Shown: positions 41,188 through 49,780, counted from the first letter of the stretch. The stretch is DNA of 64,000 bases from an uncultured Collinsella sp. (GCA_934668875.1 CAKUON010000011.1:18007-82006); one strand, 5' to 3'. Made by a program: numbers and translations. Notes: generated from the sequence alone by a model not told the origin.

Positions 41188-41411
41188 CGGCCACCAACAA
41201 AAATCGAGTTATTCGGCCTCTGGGAGGCAGTCAAAAGGCCGTAAATACCGGCTCGAGATTATCTGCGCTCCATATTCTGTTTGATTTTGCGAGGGTCACA
41301 CACAAATAGATCAAATAGCGCACAAATAGGAGCAAAATCACTCAAGTTATTTCGGCAGCAGCTGCATGGAATCAGCGAAAGGCCGAACAACTCGAAAAAT
41401 GTAGGTGGCGG
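41188..41411. repeat. Long inverted repeat (224 bp) between two REP copies
   Basis: Arms of about 32 bp (41188-41219 and 41379-41411) pair with a few mismatches over CGGCC-CCNACA-A-ATCGAGTT-TTCGGCCT. A second internal pair, TTGATTTTGC with GCAAAATCACTCAA, and the direct repeat CACAAATAG (twice) lie inside. No gene. It sits between the REP copies at 41117 and 41429, forming a composite. Confidence 0.75.
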
Positions 41412-41428
41412 TTCGACAGCAACGCCGA

Positions 41429-41460
41429 ATGTGGCAAAGGGACTGTCCCTTTGCCACATG
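41429..41460. repeat. REP-like palindrome, TGTGACAAA subfamily (GTGGC variant)
   Basis: ATGTGGCAAAGGGACTG..TCCCTTTGCCACATG; the two arms changed together (GTGGCAAA with TTTGCCAC), so pairing is kept. Confidence 0.88.
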
Positions 41461-41551
41461 CAAGCATCGATCTCCTGAAATACGAACAGATATTCGCATA
41501 TCTAACTGCGCTTTGATAGAATTGATACTGTTGACGGCAGTTCCATGTGCC

Positions 41552-41586
41552 GGGCAGCGCCCTCCATTTGATGGGAGGTGATGCCC
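41552..41586 (+). promoter_or_regulatory. Hairpin sequestering the ribosome-binding site of the tiny ORF
   Basis: GGGCA (41552) pairs with TGCCC (41582) and CCTCC (41561) with GGAGG (41574), enclosing the very strong Shine-Dalgarno GGAGGTGAT. Translation of the ORF at 41587 would need this structure opened. Confidence 0.5.
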
Positions 41587-41712
41587 ATGACCGATTTGAT
41601 TGATTTCGTGAAGTTCCTGACCGCTTTGGTCTCGCTCCTCACGGCGCTCATCGGACTTTCCGAGGCACTCAAGCAGCGCTCGAAGCGTAACAGAAGGGGT
41701 CGCCGCCGCTAA
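41587..41712 (+). CDS. Tiny membrane peptide ORF, toxin-like (41 aa)
   Basis: ATG 41587 follows a near-perfect Shine-Dalgarno, GGAGGTGAT, with 4 bases between; an in-frame ATG at 41581 overlaps that site. The 41-residue product has an amphipathic start (MTDLIDFVKF), one hydrophobic segment (about residues 10-27, FLTALVSLLTALIGLSEAL in effect) and a strongly basic tail ending RRGRRR. This is the layout of holin-like or type I toxin peptides. The ribosome-binding site is folded into a hairpin and a promoter-like sequence on the opposite strand points into the gene from downstream, both typical of type I toxin-antitoxin loci. No known family was recognised; a non-toxic small membrane protein is the alternative. 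Confidence 0.6.
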   Translation: MTDLIDFVKFLTALVSLLTALIGLSEALKQRSKRNRRGRRR

Positions 41713-41730
41713 GGCGTTGACCCCTTAAAC

Positions 41731-41760
41731 CGTATAACGGCGCTGCCCAGCTAGCTACAA
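41731..41760 (-). promoter_or_regulatory. Possible antisense promoter facing the tiny ORF
   Basis: On the minus strand TTGTAG (41760-41755), 18 bases, TATACG (41736-41731). Transcription would cross the 3' end of the 41-codon ORF. Both boxes match only four of six consensus bases. Confidence 0.3.
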
Positions 41761-41840
41761 CTTGGGCTGCCGTCGACACTATTCTACCCACGAATGACAT
41801 TTCGGACAATCGGTAATGCCGATCCAAAAACTAGGCCGAA

Positions 41841-41870
41841 TGTGACAAAGGGACTGCCCCTTTGTCACAT
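41841..41870. repeat. REP-like palindrome, TGTGACAAA subfamily
   Basis: TGTGACAAAGGGACTGCC..CCTTTGTCACA; arms of 11-12 bp, upstream of the second TetR gene. The 844-bp spacer 41118-41961 otherwise holds only the features listed. Confidence 0.88.
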
Positions 41871-41895
41871 CCCAAATATTGCCTTTACGTGTTGA

Positions 41896-41910
41896 TGCAC
41901 ACGGTGTGCA
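41896..41910. promoter_or_regulatory. Palindrome upstream of the second TetR gene, site 1
   Basis: TGCACACGGTGTGCA is a perfect 7-bp inverted repeat about one central base, in front of the TetR gene. It shares the TGCACA half-site with site 2. Confidence 0.5.
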
Positions 41911-41922
41911 ATAATACTCGCA

Positions 41923-41940
41923 CTGTGCAATAGCGCACAG
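41923..41940. promoter_or_regulatory. Palindrome upstream of the second TetR gene, site 2
   Basis: CTGTGCAATAGCGCACAG, a 6-bp perfect inverted repeat, lies 27 bases after site 1. The pair probably forms the autoregulatory operator of the following TetR gene. Confidence 0.5.
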
Positions 41941-41961
41941 GTTGAGTAACAAGGAGGACGC

Positions 41962-42672
41962 TTGTCCCAGCTCGAGAAATGCGACCGCCGGTCTCTTCGC
42001 TCGCAGCGTGCCCTTCGCCAGGCACTTGCCAGCGAGCTTGCCGAAGGCGGCGATCTTTCGCGCGTTAACGTCGCGTCGCTTACCGAGCGCGCTGGCCTCA
42101 CGCGCCGTACGTTCTATTCGCACTACCGCGATATTCCCGACTTTATCAACCAAATCGAGGACGGCCTGCTGACTGAGATTCGCGAGCGCGTTGAGCTCAT
42201 CACCGCAGCTCAACTGCCCGATCTTTACCGCAATATCGATGAGCTCGAGCCGGCACCCGGTTCGGTTGAGTTGCTGCGTTATCTTGCGGCCAATCGCGAT
42301 CTTATCGGTGCCCTGCTGGGCTCTGGCGGCGACCAAGCCTTCATTAAAAAGATCATCGATACCGCACGCGAGGCCGTGGTGCCGCGTGCGCAGACAGGCA
42401 TTTTGGGCCTGGCGCTGGGCACGTTCTTCGATTATTACGTCACCTATGTCGTGAGCGCCGAGGTCGGCATGATCCAGCGTTGGTTTGAGCGCGGCCTTGC
42501 CGAATCACCCGAGACCATGGCACGCATCATGACAGTCATCGCCTTCGTTCGCCCGGGCGACCTGTATGGCCAGCCCATTGATATCAACGTGCCGGAATAC
42601 GGCATGAAGCTATTGAATCTGCAGCTCGAGGACGCGGTCGACACCGCCGCAACCGTCGAGTCCAACAACTAA
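41962..42672 (+). CDS. TetR-family regulator preceding the dehydratase/activase gene
   Basis: A 236-residue regulator with an N-terminal helix-turn-helix (VNVASLTERAGLTRRTFYSHY, then RDIPDF) and a C-terminal domain of the TetR_C_33/TetR-like type. It starts at TTG 41962, right after AAGGAGGACGC; no ATG or GTG nearby is better placed. Only 12 bases separate it from the giant dehydratase/activase gene, so the two are cotranscribed and the regulator probably controls both through the palindromes at 41896 and 41923. Confidence 0.88.
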   Translation: MSQLEKCDRRSLRSQRALRQALASELAEGGDLSRVNVASLTERAGLTRRTFYSHYRDIPDFINQIEDGLLTEIRERVELITAAQLPDLYRNIDELEPAPGSVELLRYLAANRDLIGALLGSGGDQAFIKKIIDTAREAVVPRAQTGILGLALGTFFDYYVTYVVSAEVGMIQRWFERGLAESPETMARIMTVIAFVRPGDLYGQPIDINVPEYGMKLLNLQLEDAVDTAATVESNN

Positions 42673-42684
42673 GAGGAGAAACAG

Positions 42685-45600
42685 ATGAGCAAACTCGTCG
42701 AAGGCATTAAGGACCGCATGGTCGCTGCCGCGCGCGAGGCCGTGCCCGCCGTGGCAGACGCCGCGCAGAAGGCCGCGACCGCCGCTGCCGAGAAGGTCGC
42801 CGAGGCAGTTGCCGAAGCCAAGAATGCGGCGGGGGAGACACTCGCCGCTGACGCAGCCACGTCCAACGCTACCGAGTCCGTAGCCGCCACCACCGCCCAC
42901 GCCCCCGAAGGCGCGATCTTCAACCCCGAGAACGCTCGTGGCAACTTGCACCTGGGCATCGACGTGGGCTCCACCACCGTCAAGCTCGCCGTGCTCAACG
43001 ACGACAACCAAATCGTATACGCCAAGTACCAGCGTCACCACACCGATGTTCGCGCCTGCGCGCGCGACCTGTTCGAGGGCGCCGCGACCGTGCTGCCGAC
43101 GGCCCAGATGACCTGCGCCATCACCGGCTCGGGCGGCCTGCTGCTGTCCCAGTGGCTCGACCTGGAGTTTGTCCAGGAGGTCATCGCTAGCAAGCGCGCC
43201 GTCGAGACCCTCATCCCGGCCACCGACGTCGCCATCGAGCTGGGCGGCGAGGACGCCAAGATCATCTACTTCGATAACGGCATCGAGCAGCGCATGAACG
43301 GTACCTGCGCCGGCGGCACGGGCGCGTTCATCGACCAGATGGCGACCCTGCTGCACACCGACGCGAGCGGCCTTAACGAGCTCGCGGCTAACGCCACTAC
43401 CATCTATCCCATCGCCAGCCGCTGCGGCGTCTTTGCCAAGACCGACGTGCAGCCACTGCTCAACGAGGGCGCCCGCCCCGAGGACGTCGCCGCATCCATT
43501 TTCCAGGCCGTCGTGACCCAGACCATCTCGGGCCTGGCGTGCGGCCGTCCCATCCGCGGCAATGTTGCCTTCCTGGGCGGTCCGCTGCAGTACCTTTCCG
43601 AGCTGCGCCACCGCTTCTACCTCACGCTCAACCTGGACGAGGAGCACCGCATCGTGCCCCAAAACGCCCACCTGTTTGTGGCGAGCGGCGCCGCCATGGC
43701 GCATGAGTCCAACAAGCTCAGCACGTTCCCGCAGCTCATCGAGGCCATCGACAGCCTGGGCGACACGCAGGGTGCCGAGGTCGAGCGCCTGGATCCGCTC
43801 TTTGCCACCGATGAGGACTTTGCTGAGTTCAAGAACCGCCACGACACCGAGGTTGTCCCCAAGGGCAAGCTCGACGGCTACACCGGCCGCGTGTTCATCG
43901 GTATCGACGCCGGCTCCACCACCATGAAAGCCGCGCTCGTGGGCGAGGACGGTCAGCTGCTGCACACCTGGTACGGCAACAACAACGGCGACATCCTAGG
44001 CACGGCCAAGGTCATCATGGCCGATTTCTACAACCACATCCCCGCGGGCTGCACCATCGGCCACGTGACCACCACGGGCTACGGTGAGGCGCTGCTCATC
44101 GAGGCTCTCAAGGCCGACTCCGGCGAGATCGAGACCGTCGCGCACCTGCGCGGCGCCAAGGCGTTCCTGCCCGGCGTCGAGTTCATCCTGGACATTGGCG
44201 GCCAGGACATGAAGTGCCTGCGCGTCAAGGACGGCGTGATCGAGCACATCATGCTCAACGAGGCCTGCTCGTCGGGTTGCGGTAGCTTTATTGAGAGCTT
44301 CGCCGTCTCTATGAACATGGACGTGCGCGCGTTTGCCGACGCCGCCATCCACGCCAAGGCCCCGGTGGACCTGGGCAGCCGCTGCACGGTCTTTATGAAC
44401 TCGCGCGTTAAGCAGGCGCAAAAGGAAGGCGCCACGGTTGGCGACATCGCGGCCGGTCTGTCCTATTCCGTCATTAAGAATGCCCTGTTCAAGGTTATTA
44501 AGCTGCGCGACCCCAAGGAGATCGGCAGCCAGGTGATCGTCCAAGGCGGCACCTTTATGTCCGATGCCACGCTGCGCGCGTTTGAGCAGCTCACCGGCGT
44601 TCATGCCGTGCGTCCCGACATTGCCGGCTGCATGGGCGCCTACGGTGCGGCCTTGCTCGCCCGCGATCGCGCCGGCGCCGATGGCACTTCGACCATCCTC
44701 TCTGCCGAGGACATCGCGCACCTCACCGTGACGCAAAAGCACGTCCGCTGCGGCCGTTGCTCCAACAACTGCCAGCTCACCGTCAACGACTTTGGCGGCG
44801 GCAGGCGCTTCATTACCGGTAACCGCTGCGAGAAGGGTGCCGGCCACAAAAAGCAAAAGACCGAGGCCCCCAACCTCTTCAAAAAGAAAAACGAGCTGCT
44901 CTTTAACCGCGAGGTGCTGAGCCCCGACGAGGCCCCGCGCGGCACCGTCGGCATCCCGCGCGCGCTCAACATGTACGAGAACTACCCCTTCTGGCACGCG
45001 TTCTTTACGCGCCTGGGCTTTAGCGTGCAGCTGTCCGAGCAGTCGAGCAAAAAGACCTATCAGGCGGGCATCGAGTCCATGCCGTCCGAGAGCGTGTGCT
45101 ACCCGGCCAAAATGAGCCACGGCCACGTGATGAACCTTATCGACCGCGATGTCGACTTCATTTGGATGCCGTGCGTGCGTTGGGAACGCAAGGAGGATCC
45201 GACCGCCGGCAACTGCTACAACTGCCCCATCGTCATGAGCTACCCCACGGCGCTGGCGCTCAACATTGACGAGATCCGCGAGCAGAACATCGAGTTCCTG
45301 TACCCGTTTGTGCCCTATCACGACAAGACCGAGCTCAAGCGCCGCCTGTACCAGGTGCTCGCCGTCGATCGCGTGGCCGACGCCGAGGCCGGTCGCGGTC
45401 GCGTGCGCGGACCCAAGATCACGCGCTCCGAGGTCGATGCCGCCGTCAACGCCGCCTTTGAGGCCGATGCTCGCTTCCACGAGGACATCCAGACCATGGG
45501 CGAGGAAGCCCTTAAGTGGGTCGAGGACCACGGCGGTCACGGCATCGTGCTCGCCGGTCGTCCCTACCATAACGACCCCGAGATCAACCACGCCCTGCCC

Positions 45601-47475
45601 GAGCTTATCTCGAGCTTTGGCTTTGCCGTCTTTACCGAGGATTCGCTCGCGCATCTGGTAAAGCCCGAGCGCCCCATCCGCGTCGTCGACCAGTGGATGT
45701 ACCACAGCCGCCTGTACGCCGTCGCCCGTTTTGTGACGATGCGCAACGACCTGGACCTGATCCAGCTCAATTCCTTCGGCTGCGGCCTTGATGCCCTGAC
45801 CACCGACCAAGTGCAGGAGATTCTGGAAGCCAGCGGCAAGATCTACACCGTGCTCAAGATCGACGAGGTGTCCAACCTGGGCGCCGCGCGCATCCGCATC
45901 CGCTCGCTCATGGCCGCGCTCAAGGACCAGGAGGCCGAGCGCTTGGCCGAGGCCACGGCCGCGGGCGAGGCCTACGAGCAGGGCGATGCCGCGCCGGTGA
46001 CGCCCTCCACGGATGCCCCCGCGTTCGCGAGCCGCAAGTACACGTTTGAGGCGCAGCGCGAGAGTGCTTCGACCGCGTGGCCCAAGGTGCCCTTTACCGA
46101 GCAGATGCGCGACGAGGGCTACACCATCCTGTGCCCGCAGATGGCGCCGATCCACTTTGACCTGGTCAAAGAGGTATTCCGCGGTGCCGGCTACAACTTG
46201 GAGCTGCTGCCCTCGACCGACCACGACGCCGTCGAGGCGGGCCTGCGCTACGTGAACAACGACATCTGCTACCCGTCGATCCTGGTGACGGGCCAGATCA
46301 TGGAGGCCATTGAGAGCGGTCGATACGACCTGTCCAAGACGGCCGTGGTCATCAGCCAGACCGGCGGCGGCTGCCGCGCCACCAACTACATCGCGCTCAT
46401 CCGCAAGGCCCTGCGCGAGAGCGGCCACCCCGAGATCCCGGTGATCTCGCTTTCGGCCGTGGCGCTTGGCGAGGACAACCCTGGCTTTAAGATTACGCCG
46501 GCGCTGCTTAAACAGGCAGTCTACGCGGTGCTCTTTGGTGACGTGATGATGCAGATGCTCTATCGTTGCCGCCCGTACGAGGCCACGCCCGGTGCCGCCA
46601 ACGCGCTCTACGAGGAGTACATGGCGTGCGCCCGCAAGCTGGCGCCTAAGTTCAACAGGCATAACTACACCAAGCTTGCGCGTGAGGCTATCCGCGCGTT
46701 CGACACCATGCCGCTTGTGGGCGAGGGCACCAAGCCGCGCGTGGGCGTGGTCGGCGAGATTCTGGTCAAGTTCCATCCCACGGCCAACAATCACGTAGTC
46801 GACGTCATCGAGCGCGAGGGCTGCGAGGCCGTGGTGCCGGGCCTGCTCGACTTCTTCCTGTACTCCATGAGCAATGCCGAGCTGCAGAAGGACGAGCTGG
46901 GAAGCTCTGCCACCACGCGCGCTAGCATGCAGGCGCTCATCAAGCTGGTGGACTGGATGCGTACGCCGGTGGAGGAGCTGCTCGAGAAGTCCGAGCGCTT
47001 TGAGGCGCCCGAGCGCATCGGCACTATGGCCGACAAGGCCCGCACGGTACTTTCGGTGTGCAACAACATGGGCGAGGGGTGGCTCCTCACGGCCGAGATG
47101 CTCGACCTGATCGACCACGGTGCGCCCAACATCATCTGCACGCAGCCCTTCGCGTGCCTGCCCAATCACGTGGTGGGCAAGGCCGTGATCAAGGAGCTGC
47201 GCCGTCAGCATCCCGAGAGCAACATCGTCGCGGTGGACTACGACCCCGGTGCGTCCGAGGTCAACCAGCTCAACCGCATTAAGCTCATGATCAGCGTGGC
47301 CAAGGAAAACATGCGCGCCGGTAAGGGCTTTAAGCTCGAGAAGGTGGCGCCGCTCGCAATGGATGAGGTCACCGGCCAGATGCGTGCCCATGACGGCTGC
47401 GTGAGCTGCGGACCGGCCAGCGAGGAGGCCGTGGCGTCGGTCGCCAAGCGTCTGGGACGCGGCATTAAGAAGTAG
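42685..47475 (+). CDS. Giant 2-hydroxyacyl-CoA dehydratase/activase protein
   Basis: A 1596-residue protein combining parts that are separate in classical systems. Residues 1-75 are an Ala/Lys/Glu-rich helical segment. Two ASKHA/BcrA-BadF ATPase domains follow, opening at GIDVGSTTVK (91-100) and FIGIDAGSTTMK (about 407-418), each with a GTCAGGTGAF- or ACSSGCGSF-type cysteine motif for the shared iron-sulfur cluster. A Cys-rich segment near 690 (CGRCSNNCQL...CEKG) and a DUF2229 domain (about 750-980) come next, then a HgdB-like dehydratase domain to the C terminus. Such proteins are annotated as acyl-CoA dehydratase activases; the substrate is unknown. A 3-hydroxyacyl-CoA dehydrogenase gene lies about 420 bp downstream. 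AGAGGAG precedes the ATG. Confidence 0.9.
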   Translation: MSKLVEGIKDRMVAAAREAVPAVADAAQKAATAAAEKVAEAVAEAKNAAGETLAADAATSNATESVAATTAHAPEGAIFNPENARGNLHLGIDVGSTTVKLAVLNDDNQIVYAKYQRHHTDVRACARDLFEGAATVLPTAQMTCAITGSGGLLLSQWLDLEFVQEVIASKRAVETLIPATDVAIELGGEDAKIIYFDNGIEQRMNGTCAGGTGAFIDQMATLLHTDASGLNELAANATTIYPIASRCGVFAKTDVQPLLNEGARPEDVAASIFQAVVTQTISGLACGRPIRGNVAFLGGPLQYLSELRHRFYLTLNLDEEHRIVPQNAHLFVASGAAMAHESNKLSTFPQLIEAIDSLGDTQGAEVERLDPLFATDEDFAEFKNRHDTEVVPKGKLDGYTGRVFIGIDAGSTTMKAALVGEDGQLLHTWYGNNNGDILGTAKVIMADFYNHIPAGCTIGHVTTTGYGEALLIEALKADSGEIETVAHLRGAKAFLPGVEFILDIGGQDMKCLRVKDGVIEHIMLNEACSSGCGSFIESFAVSMNMDVRAFADAAIHAKAPVDLGSRCTVFMNSRVKQAQKEGATVGDIAAGLSYSVIKNALFKVIKLRDPKEIGSQVIVQGGTFMSDATLRAFEQLTGVHAVRPDIAGCMGAYGAALLARDRAGADGTSTILSAEDIAHLTVTQKHVRCGRCSNNCQLTVNDFGGGRRFITGNRCEKGAGHKKQKTEAPNLFKKKNELLFNREVLSPDEAPRGTVGIPRALNMYENYPFWHAFFTRLGFSVQLSEQSSKKTYQAGIESMPSESVCYPAKMSHGHVMNLIDRDVDFIWMPCVRWERKEDPTAGNCYNCPIVMSYPTALALNIDEIREQNIEFLYPFVPYHDKTELKRRLYQVLAVDRVADAEAGRGRVRGPKITRSEVDAAVNAAFEADARFHEDIQTMGEEALKWVEDHGGHGIVLAGRPYHNDPEINHALPELISSFGFAVFTEDSLAHLVKPERPIRVVDQWMYHSRLYAVARFVTMRNDLDLIQLNSFGCGLDALTTDQVQEILEASGKIYTVLKIDEVSNLGAARIRIRSLMAALKDQEAERLAEATAAGEAYEQGDAAPVTPSTDAPAFASRKYTFEAQRESASTAWPKVPFTEQMRDEGYTILCPQMAPIHFDLVKEVFRGAGYNLELLPSTDHDAVEAGLRYVNNDICYPSILVTGQIMEAIESGRYDLSKTAVVISQTGGGCRATNYIALIRKALRESGHPEIPVISLSAVALGEDNPGFKITPALLKQAVYAVLFGDVMMQMLYRCRPYEATPGAANALYEEYMACARKLAPKFNRHNYTKLAREAIRAFDTMPLVGEGTKPRVGVVGEILVKFHPTANNHVVDVIEREGCEAVVPGLLDFFLYSMSNAELQKDELGSSATTRASMQALIKLVDWMRTPVEELLEKSERFEAPERIGTMADKARTVLSVCNNMGEGWLLTAEMLDLIDHGAPNIICTQPFACLPNHVVGKAVIKELRRQHPESNIVAVDYDPGASEVNQLNRIKLMISVAKENMRAGKGFKLEKVAPLAMDEVTGQMRAHDGCVSCGPASEEAVASVAKRLGRGIKK

Positions 47476-47506
47476 CTGGTCTGCTATGGGCTAGATATGA
47501 GGCAAG

Positions 47507-47540
47507 CGGGTGGTAGCCGGTACGGCTACCACCCGTTTTT
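47507..47540 (+). terminator. Intrinsic terminator of the dehydratase/activase gene
   Basis: CGGGTGGTAGCCG (47507-47519) pairs perfectly with CGGCTACCACCCG (47523-47535), followed by five T. Confidence 0.92.
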
Positions 47541-47593
47541 GCTGGACATATGTTGCGTAAACGCCTCAACTATCATCCTTTGCGAACTTAGAT

Positions 47594-47722
47594 TTCGGAA
47601 GTATGCGGCAAAATCTGAATAGGCCGAGCACACCGGGTATATTCAATCTCTGTACCTGCGGTTTTATTGGCGAAAAACCGGGGTGTGCTCGAGAGTTCCA
47701 GAATTTGCCGCATACTTCCGAA
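47594..47722. repeat. Nested long inverted repeat (129 bp)
   Basis: 19-bp perfect outer arms TTCGGAAGTATGCGGCAAA (47594-47612) and its complement (47704-47722). Inside, CGAGCACACC (47624) pairs with GGTGTGCTCG (47682). The loop holds ACCTGCGGTTTT, the reverse complement of the AAAACCGCAGGT in the element at 11652. The 417-bp spacer 47476-47892 has no gene. Confidence 0.87.
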
Positions 47723-47892
47723 AACGGTGGTTCAGCGGCGCTAAAAATGACTTCCAGAACCCTGAGATAATGAACAGGTGTATCCGTTCGCCGTAAAATA
47801 TTGTCCGTTTATAGAACCCACCTCCGGCGCGCAGCCTCCTTACGGTTGAATAAATACACATCTATGGAATTACGTAAGAGAGGACTGTTCCT

Positions 47893-48852
47893 ATGAGCTA
47901 CAAGAGCGTATGTGTCGCCGGTGGCGGCGTGCTGGGAAGCCAGATTGCCTTCCAGGCTGCCTACTGTGGCTTTGATGTAACGATTTGGCTGCGCAGCGAG
48001 GGCAGCATCGGGCGCACCCAGCCCAAGATCGACCATGTCCGCGAGGAGTACATTGCGGCCATCGAGGGCATGGCAGACGGTACGGGCGAGTGGTGCGCCG
48101 GCATCGCCGATAGTGACCAGCCCTTCGATAAGGACGCAGCGCTTGCCGCCGTTGAGCGTGCCTATTCCACGATCAAGCTGGAGCTCGATCTTGCCAGGGC
48201 CGTGGCCGACGCCGATCTGGTCATCGAGTCCATGGCCGAGGACACTCAGGCAAAGATCGACTTCTACAAGAAGCTCGCTCCGGTCCTCCCGCAAAAGACC
48301 GTCATCGTGACCAACTCCTCCACACTGCTGCCGAGCACCTTTGCCAAGTACACTGGGCGTCCCGAGAAATACCTGTCACTGCACTTTGCCAACTCCATCT
48401 GGAAGAACAACATGACCGAGGTCATGGCTCAGGACCAAACCGACAAGCGCTACTTTGACGAGCTCGTCGACTTTGCCAACGACATCCGCATGCTGGCGCT
48501 TCCCGTCAACAAGGAAAAGAACGGCTACCTGCTTAACTCCATGTTGGTGCCGTGGCTGCTCTCGGGCCTCGACCTGTATGTTTCGGGCGTCAGCGACCCC
48601 AAGAGCATCGACCTCGCATGGACGCGTGGCACCGGCGCCCCCAAGGGTCCGCTCCGCGTATTCGATACCGTGGGTATCCAGACGGCCTACAACATCGTCA
48701 TGCAGTATCAGAAGGTCCCGGGTCTGGTGAGCCCGCTGCTCAAAAAGATGATGATGCCCTACAACTTTAAGGCCATGGCGTCCGTCCTCAAGAAGATGCT
48801 CGACGAAGGCAAGCTGGGCGAAAGCTCGGGTGAGGGCTTCTTTAAGTACTAA
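47893..48852 (+). CDS. 3-hydroxyacyl-CoA dehydrogenase
   Basis: A 319-residue NAD-dependent dehydrogenase of the 3-hydroxybutyryl-CoA dehydrogenase type. The Rossmann motif is VAGGGVLGSQIA (8-19), followed by VIESMAED, TNSSTLLPS and the catalytic His segment LSLHFANSIW; the C-terminal dimerisation domain ends with the usual GEGFFKY. It interconverts 3-hydroxyacyl-CoA and 3-oxoacyl-CoA. The dehydratase/activase gene upstream suggests a role in amino or fatty acid fermentation, though the strong terminator shows it is a separate unit. AGAGAGGA upstream. Confidence 0.93.
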   Translation: MSYKSVCVAGGGVLGSQIAFQAAYCGFDVTIWLRSEGSIGRTQPKIDHVREEYIAAIEGMADGTGEWCAGIADSDQPFDKDAALAAVERAYSTIKLELDLARAVADADLVIESMAEDTQAKIDFYKKLAPVLPQKTVIVTNSSTLLPSTFAKYTGRPEKYLSLHFANSIWKNNMTEVMAQDQTDKRYFDELVDFANDIRMLALPVNKEKNGYLLNSMLVPWLLSGLDLYVSGVSDPKSIDLAWTRGTGAPKGPLRVFDTVGIQTAYNIVMQYQKVPGLVSPLLKKMMMPYNFKAMASVLKKMLDEGKLGESSGEGFFKY

Positions 48853-48937
48853 AAAGATCCCTCGGGGACGGAGGAAAACGGATCATTTTCGGCCGCCAAC
48901 AGTGGGAAGATGGACCCAGAAATAGAAAGGAGCGGCA

Positions 48938-49735
48938 ATGGACCGACAAATCGTACTCAAGCAGGATGTCCTCGATGCGCTTTCTGCCGTTGGAATGTGC
49001 TCGGGGCAGACGGTAATGGTCCATTGCTCGCTCAGCGCGCTTGGATATGTGTGCGGCGGTGCGCAGCCGGTGATCGAGGCGCTGCTCCAGACGGTGGGCG
49101 AGACCGGCACCATCATGATGCCGACGCAGTCGTGGAAAAACTTGGATCCGGCGAGCGGCGTCCATTGGCAGGAGCCGCAAGGGTGGTGGCAGCTGATCCG
49201 CGATAACTGGCCAGCTTATGACAAACGCGTCACGCCCACCAATACGATGGGGGCCGTTGCCGAGATGTTCCGCACGTGGCCGGGCACGCTCCGCAGCGAC
49301 CACCCGGCGCGTTCGGTGGCGGCAAACGGCCCGCGAGCGCAGCTCTTGACGGAAAACCACGACCTGAGCAACATCTTTGGCGACGGATCGCCCATCGCGC
49401 GCCTGTACGATTTGGACGGCTATGTGCTGCTCGTGGGCGTGGGCTACGACAAGAACACATCCCTGCATTTGGCGGACGCCCGTGCACAATACCCGGGCAA
49501 GCACGATTGCGTGGAGCACAGCGCGATTATGGAAAACGGCCAGCGCGTGTGGAAGGAGTACCGCACGCTCTTTGTCGACGGCGAGGACTTCGACGAAATC
49601 GGCGCTGCTTTTGAGCGTGAATGCACGGTTCGCGCGGTACCTCTCGGCGATGGGACGATTCGCTTTATGCGCCAGCGCGAGCTCGTCGACTTTGCCGTGG
49701 GCTGGATTGAGCGCCATCGCGGCCGTCCCGAATAA
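48938..49735 (+). CDS. AAC(3)-family N-acetyltransferase
   Basis: A 265-residue acetyltransferase of the antibiotic_NAT family (PF02522-like), with HCSLSALGYVCGG (29-41), HPARSVAANG and GVGYDKNTSLHLAD as family markers. The family includes aminoglycoside 3-N-acetyltransferases and many chromosomal members of unknown substrate (for example FrbF/YokD-like), so resistance is not established. AAAGGAG precedes the ATG. The stop codon lies inside the palindrome CCCGAATAATTCGGG (49727-49741), followed by a run of G, which may act as a transcript end. Confidence 0.92.
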   Translation: MDRQIVLKQDVLDALSAVGMCSGQTVMVHCSLSALGYVCGGAQPVIEALLQTVGETGTIMMPTQSWKNLDPASGVHWQEPQGWWQLIRDNWPAYDKRVTPTNTMGAVAEMFRTWPGTLRSDHPARSVAANGPRAQLLTENHDLSNIFGDGSPIARLYDLDGYVLLVGVGYDKNTSLHLADARAQYPGKHDCVEHSAIMENGQRVWKEYRTLFVDGEDFDEIGAAFERECTVRAVPLGDGTIRFMRQRELVDFAVGWIERHRGRPE

Positions 49736-49780
49736 TTCGGGGGGGGGCATCGCGGATCAACTGCGCACCCTGCGTCTCTG

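Noticed and set aside
41389..41470. A tRNA-like GGTTCGA segment at about 41410
   Set aside because: No acceptor or anticodon stems can be built around it, and it belongs to the arm region of the long inverted repeat.
43996..47391. An 1131-codon open frame on the minus strand opposite the dehydratase/activase gene
   Set aside because: It is a codon-position shadow of a GC-rich gene: no ribosome-binding site, composition rich in His/Arg/Gly/Leu, no recognisable domain, and it lies antisense to a well-supported gene.
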